This document shows, piece by piece, positions 1 through 5,468 of a stretch of DNA of 6,510 bases. The translations under genes were made by a program, and so were the position numbers. Below the pieces are notes generated by a model. It saw nothing but the letters and a program-made list of their open reading frames with translations, was not told the origin of the DNA and searched no databases. Source of the DNA: Nitrospinae bacterium CG22_combo_CG10-13_8_21_14_all_47_10 (GTDB taxonomy: Bacteria > Nitrospinota > Nitrospinia > Nitrospinales > VA-1); the NCBI GenBank assembly GCA_002786505.1, contig PCTK01000068.1, positions 1 to 6,510 on the forward strand, written 5' to 3'. Every line of letters begins with the position of its first letter. Position 1 is the stretch's first letter.

Positions 1-321
1 TTTCTCAATCTGCCTTGCCAGTTCGCGGGTCGGGGCGATGATCAATGCTCGCGGGCCTTCCTTCCCTTTAGGTGCGGGCGGTGGATTATTTTCCAATAGC
101 CGGGTGAGAAGGGTGATTAAAAACGCCGCAGTTTTTCCTGTTCCGGTCTGCGCTTGTCCGGCCAGATCTTTGCGCCCAAGGGTAATGGGTAGCGACTTGC
201 TCTGGATAGGGGTGCAGATTTCAAACTTGGCATCACGAATACCCTGCAAAACCGGTTCAGGTATCGGAAGGGATTCAAAAGTTAATAGTTCCAAAGAATG
301 CTCCAGATGGGCACGTCTCAC
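1..321 (-). CDS. DEAD-box ATP-dependent RNA helicase, N-terminal part (truncated by window edge)
   Basis: Reading the minus strand from a GTG at 321-319 gives 107 codons that run off the left edge; an in-frame TAA at 339-337 limits extension. Visible motifs, numbered from the GTG: an aromatic Phe15 upstream of the Q motif, Q motif CTPIQ (36-40), Walker A / motif I AQTGTGKT (57-64) and motif Ia PTRELA (97-102). These define the first RecA-like domain of a DEAD-box helicase, which unwinds or remodels short RNA duplexes with ATP in the cytoplasm. The CTPIQ...LP.TLGRKDLAGQAQTGTGKT pattern recalls the RhlB/RhlE group, but the DEAD motif itself, the second domain and any tail lie outside the window, so no symbol is given. 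Start is uncertain: GTG-321 has no good ribosome site, while an in-frame TTG at 294-292 has GGAG six bases upstream and would give a protein nine residues shorter. The gene diverges from sdhA. Confidence 0.93.
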   Translation of the reverse strand, partial: MRRAHLEHSLELLTFESLPIPEPVLQGIRDAKFEICTPIQSKSLPITLGRKDLAGQAQTGTGKTAAFLITLLTRLLENNPPPAPKGKEGPRALIIAPTRELARQIEK

Positions 322-348
322 AAGGACTCGTGAGGGTTAGGGCCTTAT

Positions 349-366
349 TTTTCAATTGGTTGAAAA
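349..366. repeat. 7-bp perfect inverted repeat (TTTTCAA / TTGAAAA) upstream of the helicase
   Basis: TTTTCAA (349-355) and TTGAAAA (360-366) are exact complements separated by TTGG. The repeat lies 28 bp upstream of the GTG start of the helicase and inside the transcript predicted from the 388-416 promoter. It could be a small A/U-rich leader hairpin or a protein-binding dyad. No T-run follows, so it is not an intrinsic terminator. Confidence 0.5.
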
Positions 367-387
367 TCTATTTTGAAGACAACCGTC

Positions 388-416
388 ATTATGAGGGGCT
401 TACCTCTGATTTGCAA
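388..416 (-). promoter_or_regulatory. Candidate sigma70-like promoter for the helicase gene
   Basis: On the minus strand, TTGCAA (416-411) and CATAAT (393-388) are separated by 17 bases. This is a 4/6 match to the -35 consensus and a 5/6 match to the -10. Transcription would begin near 381 and give a leader of about 60 nt before the GTG at 321. Judged by eye only. Confidence 0.38.
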
Positions 417-433
417 CCCCAATTTCATTTTTC

Positions 434-462
434 TTGACTTTAGAGGGGGGGAAATGTTTAAA
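434..462 (+). promoter_or_regulatory. Candidate sigma70-like promoter for the sdhABE operon
   Basis: TTGACT (434-439, 5/6 match) is followed after 17 bases by TTTAAA (457-462, 4/6 match). Initiation near 469 would leave an unusually long leader of about 225 nt before the sdhA GTG. The spacer contains a run of seven G (445-451). A weaker alternative, TTGTTG (555-560) with TAAATT (578-583), also has 17-bp spacing and would give a shorter leader. Neither is confirmed. Confidence 0.35.
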
Positions 463-515
463 TCGCCCTTCAATTTTGGTTCCGGTAGCTACCCCATTTG
501 TAAGCCCGCCTGCAC

Positions 516-548
516 TTGATTTCAAAGAATTTTCCCTTTGATTTTCAA
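516..548. repeat. Paired TTGATTT(T)CAA elements upstream of sdhA
   Basis: TTGATTTCAA (516-525) and TTGATTTTCAA (538-548) are near-identical direct repeats whose starts lie 22 bp apart, about two turns of B-DNA. Each is itself a small dyad (TTGA...TCAA). That geometry suits a pair of bound dimeric regulators on one DNA face. They do not match the FNR box TTGAT-N4-ATCAA, so no regulator is named. In A+T-rich DNA such short repeats can also occur by chance. Confidence 0.35.
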
Positions 549-693
549 TGGTTTTTGTTGCGCAATGGGGCAGACGCTAAATTGAAACGAGGCAGAGGGT
601 ATTGTGCCAGTTGTTGTCGTCTTTCATCCGGCTTTTAACGGACAAACTCATTTTACATGAGGCTCGGGGTTTTTCCCGTTTTGAGGTGATTTT

Positions 694-2403
694 GTGATTC
701 AACATGATGTAGTGATTGTGGGTGCTGGTCTTGCGGGGATGCGTTGTGCTTTGGAAGCGTGTAAGGAACTGGATGTAGCCGTTTTGACCAAGGTTTATCC
801 ATCCCGGTCCCATTCAGGGGCCGCACAGGGCGGGATTGCCGCTTCCCTGGGAAACGTAGAGCCGGACAGTTGGGAAGAGCATATGTACGACACCATCAAG
901 GGTGGCGACTTTCTCAACGATCAGGATGCGGTGGAAGAGTATGTTAAAGCGGCTCCCAGAGTCATTTACGAACTAGAGCATATGGGCTGTATTTTCAGCC
1001 GTACATCGGATGGGAAAATTGCCCAGCGCAGTTTTGGCGGGCATTCCAAGCCACGCGCCTGTTTTTCAGCGGATCGTACCGGTCACGCCATTTTGCATGC
1101 CCTTCATGAGCAACTCATGAAGAACGCGAAATCCGTAAAAATTTATAACGAGTGGTACATGCACTCCCTGATTGTCGATGGTGACCGCTGTAACGGCGTG
1201 GTGGTCAGCAATGTCCAGACAGGTGAAGTGGAAGTTCTGCAGGCCAAGGCTGTGGTTTTTGCCACAGGAGGTTATGGCAGGGTTTTTAAAATAACTTCCA
1301 ACGCCTTTGCCAGCACTGCTGATGGCGTTATGGCCGCGTTTGATGTCGGTCTCCCTCTGGAAGACCCCGAGTTTGTCCAGTTTCATCCGTCAGGATTGTA
1401 CCGTCAGGGAATTTTGTTTTCGGAAGCGGCGCGAGGAGAAGGAGGTTATCTCCTGAACGGAAACGGTGAACGCTTTATGGAAAAATATGCCCCGTCCCGA
1501 ATGGAACTGGCTCCCCGGGATATTGTGGCCCGGGCCGAACAGAGTGAAATTAATGCCGGGCGCGGTGTGAACGGTGAAGATTGTATCCACCTTGACCTGC
1601 GCCATTTGGGGGAAGCCAGGATTATGGAGCGCCTGCCGCAAATCCGCCAATTGGGTATCGATTTTATTGGGGTGGATTGTATTACGGATTGTCTGCCTAT
1701 TCAGCCTACCGCGCATTATTCGATGGGGGGTATCCCGACCGATAAACATTGCCACGTCATCCGTGATGAAAAAGGTACGCGCATGAACGGATTTTTTGCC
1801 GCCGGGGAATGTGCTTGTGTCTCCGTTCACGGCGGAAACCGGCTGGGAACAAATTCCCTTCTGGAAGCTGTGGTGTTTGGAGAACGTGCGGGTAGATCGG
1901 CGCTTGAATATGCAGTGGGCATTGACTATGGAAATGTCAATGAAGGGCAGGAAAAAGCCAAGGTCCTGGAAAAGCTTGAAGATGTTTATCAAAGGGATGG
2001 CTCGGAAAGCTATAACGACATCCGCAATGAAATGAAGGAAGTGATGATGACCCATTGCGGGGTTTTCCGCGATGAGGAAAAACTGAAAATCTGCATTGAA
2101 ACCTTGAAAGGTCTGCAGGAAAGGTTCAAAAAAGGTAAGGTGACCGATAAGGGCAAGCTGTTCAATACGGAAATTTATGAAGTCCTGGAGTTGGGGAACA
2201 TGCTGGGTATGGCCCTGATCATTGCCAGCGCCGCTTTGGAAAGAAAGGAAAGCCGGGGCGGACATTTCCGCACGGATTTCGCAATCCGTGACGATGCCAA
2301 TTTTCTTCATCACTCAATGGTATTCAATTCTCCGGAAGGGCCGGTTATAAAAAAGAAATCGGTTGTGATCACCAAACATCAACCTGCAGAGAGAACTTAT
2401 TAA
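694..2403 (+). CDS. sdhA: Succinate dehydrogenase / fumarate reductase flavoprotein subunit
   Basis: This 569-residue subunit oxidises succinate to fumarate, or the reverse, at a covalently bound FAD on the cytoplasmic face of complex II, linking the TCA cycle to the quinone pool. The N-terminal Rossmann motif GAGLAG is at 10-15. His40 in SRSHSGAAQGG is the expected FAD attachment residue. Substrate-site residues include His231 in QFHPSG, Glu244, Arg275 in APRDIVAR (the expected catalytic proton-shuttle Arg), His341 in HYSMGG and Arg383 in NRLGTNS. The C-terminal RGGHFRTDF motif is present. Length is close to the usual 570-600 residues. There is no Tat signal, unlike the exported MfrA of methylmenaquinol:fumarate reductases, so a cytoplasmic location is inferred. 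The start is a GTG with GAGGTG at 683-688, five bases upstream. The TAA stop overlaps the sdhB ATG by one base. Sequence alone does not fix the physiological direction; frdA is an alternative name. Confidence 0.97.
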   Translation: MIQHDVVIVGAGLAGMRCALEACKELDVAVLTKVYPSRSHSGAAQGGIAASLGNVEPDSWEEHMYDTIKGGDFLNDQDAVEEYVKAAPRVIYELEHMGCIFSRTSDGKIAQRSFGGHSKPRACFSADRTGHAILHALHEQLMKNAKSVKIYNEWYMHSLIVDGDRCNGVVVSNVQTGEVEVLQAKAVVFATGGYGRVFKITSNAFASTADGVMAAFDVGLPLEDPEFVQFHPSGLYRQGILFSEAARGEGGYLLNGNGERFMEKYAPSRMELAPRDIVARAEQSEINAGRGVNGEDCIHLDLRHLGEARIMERLPQIRQLGIDFIGVDCITDCLPIQPTAHYSMGGIPTDKHCHVIRDEKGTRMNGFFAAGECACVSVHGGNRLGTNSLLEAVVFGERAGRSALEYAVGIDYGNVNEGQEKAKVLEKLEDVYQRDGSESYNDIRNEMKEVMMTHCGVFRDEEKLKICIETLKGLQERFKKGKVTDKGKLFNTEIYEVLELGNMLGMALIIASAALERKESRGGHFRTDFAIRDDANFLHHSMVFNSPEGPVIKKKSVVITKHQPAERTY

Positions 2404-3344
2404 TGGCAACTTTCAGGATCAAGCGTTTCAATCCGGAAAAACAGGCGGAACCGTACTTCGAGGAATTCCAGTTGGACATTCCGTCTGGCGCTACCCTTCT
2501 TGATTGTATGAACCTGATCAAATGGACTCTGGATGGAAGCTTCTCCTATCGCATGTCCTGCCGCAGTGCCATTTGCGGGTCCTGTGCCGTCAAGGCGAAC
2601 GGCCACGCTCTTCTTGCCTGCCAGCGTCAGGCTGAACACATCGTAGATAACGACGAGACCATCACACTGGAACCTTTGGGGAATATGAAACCGGTGAAAG
2701 ACCTGGTGGTTGATTTCACTCCATTCTGGGACAAGATCAACAAGGTCAAACCTTACCTTGAACCGGGAGAAGCTCCACCGGAAAAAGAGCGGCGTCAATC
2801 GCAGGAGGAGTTCCTGTTGATTGATGATTCCAGCACCTGCATCATGTGCGGAGCCTGCTATTCAGACTGTAATGTGCTGGAAGTGGATGATAACTTCCTC
2901 GGGCCAGCGGCTCTGGCCAAGGCGCAAAGGTTTGTCGGCGACTCCCGTGACTCCCAAACTCTTGAACGGGTCAAGGAACTCAGTGAGCCGGGCGGCATCT
3001 GGGACTGTACTCATTGCGCTGAATGTGTTGAGCGTTGTCCAAAACCGGCGCGTCCATTTGATCGCATCAAAGAAATTATGACGGTGGCTTTGGAGAAGGG
3101 CGTACACAACAATAACGGAGCCCGGCATGCGCTGTCTTTTTTCAATTCCGTAAAAAGAAGCGGCAACCTGAATGAAAACAGGATCCCGGTTGAGTCGATG
3201 GGATTTTTCAATATACCGGGATTGCTGAGTCTGATTCCTGTTGGATTGCGCATGTTCTTAAAAGGCAAGGTGCCACCGATCATCCATCATTCCATTGATG
3301 AGGTGGATGACGTTAAACGAATTTTCAAGGAGTTGGACCAATGA
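2403..3344 (+). CDS. sdhB: Succinate dehydrogenase / fumarate reductase iron-sulfur subunit, 2[4Fe-4S] variant
   Basis: This 313-residue subunit carries electrons between the FAD of SdhA and the quinone-side subunit. The plant-type [2Fe-2S] ferredoxin domain has ligands Cys53, Cys58, Cys61 and Cys73. The second domain shows C-x2-C-x2-C-x3-C twice: Cys146/149/152/156 and Cys202/205/208/212. Classical SdhB lacks the equivalent of Cys205 and binds [4Fe-4S] plus [3Fe-4S]; the full pattern here predicts two [4Fe-4S] clusters, as known for Sulfolobus/Acidianus-type complex II. After Cys212 there is a tail of about 100 residues, longer than the usual ~235-residue bacterial form, with a hydrophobic/basic stretch at about 273-292 (GLLSLIPVGLRMFLKGKVPP) that may contact membrane or SdhE. 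The ATG overlaps the sdhA stop (TAATG), which implies translational coupling. The TGA stop overlaps the next ATG (ATGA). Confidence 0.96.
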   Translation: MATFRIKRFNPEKQAEPYFEEFQLDIPSGATLLDCMNLIKWTLDGSFSYRMSCRSAICGSCAVKANGHALLACQRQAEHIVDNDETITLEPLGNMKPVKDLVVDFTPFWDKINKVKPYLEPGEAPPEKERRQSQEEFLLIDDSSTCIMCGACYSDCNVLEVDDNFLGPAALAKAQRFVGDSRDSQTLERVKELSEPGGIWDCTHCAECVERCPKPARPFDRIKEIMTVALEKGVHNNNGARHALSFFNSVKRSGNLNENRIPVESMGFFNIPGLLSLIPVGLRMFLKGKVPPIIHHSIDEVDDVKRIFKELDQ

Positions 3345-4219
3345 AGTTTGCCTTGTTTACCGGATGTGTTGCCAAAGGCGCAACCCGGGAACTAATGCTT
3401 TCCACCACCAAGGCGGCAGAAGGCCTTGGGTTTGATTTCATAGAAATGAAAAGCGCTTCCTGCTGTGGCGCCGGAGTGGTTTCTGAAAAAAGTCCTCTGC
3501 TTGCGGATGCACTCAACGCGCGCACGTTCTCCATTGCTGAAAAACAAGGGCTTGATATTGTCACTATTTGCTCTACTTGTCAGGGTACCTTGAAAAAAAC
3601 CGAAGCCCATCTCAATGGTGACGCCGAATATAAAAAGAAAGTCAACGACATCCTTGATGAGGGCGGACACCAATATAGCGGCAAGACACGCATCAAACAT
3701 TTCGCCAATATCCTCGCTACTGAAGAGGGCATGGCAAGGCTGAAGGAACGCATCAAGAGACCGTTGACCGGGTTAAAAGTCGCCGCGTTTTACGGCTGTT
3801 ATGTGCTACGTCCATCCGAAAACTCAGACTTTGAGAATCCTGATAATCCGACAGGTATGGAAGAAATATTTGCGGCACTGGGCGCAACACCGGTTTATTA
3901 TCCCAGCCGCATCAAATGTTGCGGGTTTCCCATCGTTATGATGAACAAAACAGCATCGCTGGATATGTCAGGCAATGCCCTGCTGGACGCGATCAACCAC
4001 GGAGCCGATGTCGTGGCGACAGGATGTCCGCTTTGCCACCTGAGTCTGGATTCCTATCAGCCGGAAATTCCGATCTTGCAAAAGAAAAATGATTCCATCC
4101 CCGTTTTACATCTTCCGCAACTCGTTGCCCTGGCGCTGGGTTATACCCCCAACGAACTCGGTATGGATAAACACATCGTCTCCACCCTGAAAATCAACGA
4201 AATCCTTTCCGCCCATTAG
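3341..4219 (+). CDS. sdhE: Non-classical complex II anchor subunit, CCG-domain (HdrB-like) protein
   Basis: This 292-residue protein has two cysteine-rich CCG domains, as in heterodisulfide reductase subunit HdrB. Domain 1 has Cys9, Cys41-Cys42-Gly and Cys77-x2-Cys80; domain 2 has Cys153, Cys193-Cys194-Gly and Cys229-x2-Cys232. Both therefore keep the complete C-x31-39-CC-x34-CxxC arrangement, which in HdrB-type proteins binds non-cubane [4Fe-4S] clusters. In SdhABE/MfrABE complexes this subunit takes the place of the haem b anchors SdhC/SdhD and carries electrons to or from quinone. I see no transmembrane helix, so peripheral membrane attachment is inferred. AAGGAG (3327-3332), eight bases before the ATG, is a strong ribosome site, and the ATGA overlap with sdhB couples the two. 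The gene is unrelated to the E. coli flavinylation factor also called SdhE. A generic heterodisulfide-reductase B annotation is the alternative, but the operon context favours complex II. Confidence 0.93.
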   Translation: MKFALFTGCVAKGATRELMLSTTKAAEGLGFDFIEMKSASCCGAGVVSEKSPLLADALNARTFSIAEKQGLDIVTICSTCQGTLKKTEAHLNGDAEYKKKVNDILDEGGHQYSGKTRIKHFANILATEEGMARLKERIKRPLTGLKVAAFYGCYVLRPSENSDFENPDNPTGMEEIFAALGATPVYYPSRIKCCGFPIVMMNKTASLDMSGNALLDAINHGADVVATGCPLCHLSLDSYQPEIPILQKKNDSIPVLHLPQLVALALGYTPNELGMDKHIVSTLKINEILSAH

Positions 4220-4240
4220 CCTCGGCGAGACCGCCGATAG

Positions 4241-4292
4241 CGGCTCCGTTTAAAATAACACTTGGGTGTTCTGGTTGTGGGCCGTTTTTTTT
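4241..4292 (+). terminator. Candidate intrinsic terminator of the sdhABE operon (nested stems plus T8)
   Basis: CGGCTC (4241-4246) can pair with GGGCCG (4279-4284) with one G-U pair, and eight T follow at once (4285-4292). Within the loop, AACAC (4257-4261) and GTGTT (4266-4270) form an inner 5-bp hairpin with loop TTGG. The structure begins 21 bases after the sdhE stop. A competing hairpin GCCG-ATAG-CGGC... (4232-4235 with 4241-4244) uses the same left arm. The outer stem spans a large loop, so efficiency is uncertain; the T8 after a GC arm is the main support. Confidence 0.5.
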
Positions 4293-4335
4293 CTGGCATT
4301 CTGCCATGCCCACTCGTGAAGCCTGCTATCCAAAA

Positions 4336-5145
4336 TCACAAGAATTTAATTGAATAATCCTCAATGCCAGGTTTGTTGGGTTGATCCATGGGACTCGGCA
4401 AACTCTCGACGAAGCCGTCGTCTACTTCAAACTTTGTGAACGTTGCCTCTATGCTTGGGGGAGTTGAAGATTCTGTCAATGGCGCATAATTATTGCAATG
4501 CATATGGCAAATGTTTAAAGGGAAATTTTTCACAAAAGACTCTATTTTTTCGATGTGAAGGTCAACCTGGTGAAATTCGATGACCAGCCCCGAAATCCGA
4601 TCCGAGATTGCAATGAGGTCGTCCAAAATTTGATACTCTGCCCCCTCAATATCAATTTTGAAAAATACGTTCTTAATCTCCGGTGGGATTATATTTTTTG
4701 AAATAGTATTGACAGACACATGGTATGGGTTTTCATCTTTGCCGATGAACTTCTTGATGTGTTTGTTTTGGCCCTTGAAAAACCTGAGATAGTCGACCAA
4801 AACACGAAACCAGTAAACAGACTTCCGGCTACCACGGGAAAGAGCCACTCTCAGCTTCTTTAAAAAATACTTGTGGTCCACAGAAGCGTCAAAGACAACC
4901 ACTGGAACATCAATACGCTTTTTAAAATCTTTCTCAAAACTCCAATCATCATTAATTCCAAAGCCTAACAAAATTTCTGATGAGAGTATGCTACGGTTGT
5001 CTACTAAATAACCGCCATCATTATCCCTGCCCAAGCGAACAAGCTCGCTTACTTTTTTGGGGCGTAAAAACAGTGGTAGTACTGCCGGGTTTTGTGCGGT
5101 CGGCGGCATATCCTCTTCAGAGGTAATTGGATTTTCCCTTAACAC
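4336..5145 (-). CDS. FkbM-family SAM-dependent methyltransferase
   Basis: The gene encodes a predicted 269-residue class I methyltransferase of the FkbM family. These transfer a methyl group from S-adenosylmethionine, usually to a sugar hydroxyl in glycans, O-antigens or natural products. Visible family features: RLGRDNDGGYLV (37-48), LLGFGINDDWSFEKDF (59-74) in the place of SAM motif I, an acidic VVFDASVDH strand end (83-91), the diagnostic FFKIDIEGAEYQIL (161-174), VIEFHQVD (188-195) and a CHMHCNNY segment near the C-terminus. The substrate cannot be read from sequence. The start is uncertain: the first in-frame start is a GTG (5145-5143) with only weak AGG about 11 bases upstream, while an ATG at codon 13 (5109-5107) has GAGGA almost touching it. 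The domain begins after both. The gene converges on sdhE and diverges from the glycosyltransferase gene, and it is visibly richer in A+T than the sdh operon, which may reflect transfer. Confidence 0.85.
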   Translation of the reverse strand: MLRENPITSEEDMPPTAQNPAVLPLFLRPKKVSELVRLGRDNDGGYLVDNRSILSSEILLGFGINDDWSFEKDFKKRIDVPVVVFDASVDHKYFLKKLRVALSRGSRKSVYWFRVLVDYLRFFKGQNKHIKKFIGKDENPYHVSVNTISKNIIPPEIKNVFFKIDIEGAEYQILDDLIAISDRISGLVIEFHQVDLHIEKIESFVKNFPLNICHMHCNNYAPLTESSTPPSIEATFTKFEVDDGFVESLPSPMDQPNKPGIEDYSIKFL

Positions 5146-5468
5146 GTTTGCTGGCCTGGTTAATGTTGGTATTTTTTTAATAGAATGTTGAGACCCTTTC
5201 GGGTTGGTTAAACTCTGAGGCAGGGGTTTATATCCCCGTGAGATATGTGATCAGGGCTGATTATATTCTTTCCCTGGGTTTCAATCAATGTCTGATGCGC
5301 AGAACTCTCCTTCCTTCTGACAGGGATTTTTCCTTTACATCCTGAAGTGATTAAAACCAAAATGCGAAATTCAACTGAAAAGTGGTACAACTTACAGTGG
5401 CAGGTTAAAATGGTAAAAAAATATACTTTTGTTTTTAACGGTACATTTATTTGGAGCAGGTTTTTAGT
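5146..5468. other. Divergent intergenic region between FkbM and GT9 genes
   Basis: These 323 bases hold no gene I can support. Short dyads are visible: ACCC/GGGT around a TTTC loop (about 5192-5203), GGGG/CCCC (5223-5226 and 5234-5237), and ATCA/TGAT (5250-5253 and 5258-5261). An open 60-codon frame on the minus strand (5208-5390) has no recognisable domain or ribosome site and is left out. The region probably contains both divergent promoters. Confidence 0.6.
5422..5427 (+). promoter_or_regulatory. Possible -10 element for the glycosyltransferase gene
   Basis: TATACT matches the -10 consensus at 5 of 6 positions and lies in an A+T-rich tract 41 bases before the chosen ATG. No convincing -35 lies 16-18 bases upstream, so an activator or another sigma factor might be needed, or the match may be chance. 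Confidence 0.25.

Larger units (their letters stand above)
322..693. other. Divergent intergenic region between helicase and sdhA
   Basis: This 372-bp stretch has no supportable gene. It is A+T-rich and must hold the promoters of both flanking genes. Elements visible by eye, besides those listed separately: a perfect palindrome GGTAGCTACC (484-493), a palindrome TTGCGCAA (558-565), a TCAAAG/CTTTGA dyad (522-527 and 536-541), a TCCG/CGGA dyad (627-630 and 639-642), and a CGGG/CCCG dyad (665-668 and 675-678) ending four bases before the sdhA ribosome site. None is long enough to assign a function. Confidence 0.7.

Noticed and set aside
38..340. 100-codon plus-strand frame at the left edge
   Set aside because: It is the shadow of the helicase coding strand, which shows unambiguous DEAD-box motifs.
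577..813. 78-codon minus-strand frame overlapping the sdhA start
   Set aside because: It overlaps the sdhA N-terminus and ribosome site, and its translation is not protein-family-like.
1390..2313. 307-codon open frame antisense to sdhA
   Set aside because: It lies wholly inside the strongly conserved sdhA frame, its translation shows no recognisable domain, and no ribosome site is seen. Long antisense frames are common opposite such genes.
2400..3700. Open frames antisense to sdhB and sdhE (about 2400-2798, 2862-3128, 3011-3283, 3325-3564, 3392-3700)
   Set aside because: All are shadows of sdhB/sdhE, whose cysteine motifs leave no doubt about the real frame.
4294..4306. TGGCA-TTC-TGCCA hairpin between sdhE and the FkbM gene as a terminator for the minus-strand gene
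   Set aside because: No T-run follows it on the minus strand, where it is followed by an A-run.
5208..5390. 60-codon minus-strand frame between the FkbM and GT9 genes
   Set aside because: No recognisable motif and no convincing ribosome site; most likely chance in a spacer.
5451..5468. Upstream TTG start for the GT9 gene
   Set aside because: The extra codons are made of the ribosome-binding sequence GGAGCAGG itself; the ATG at 5469 is better placed.
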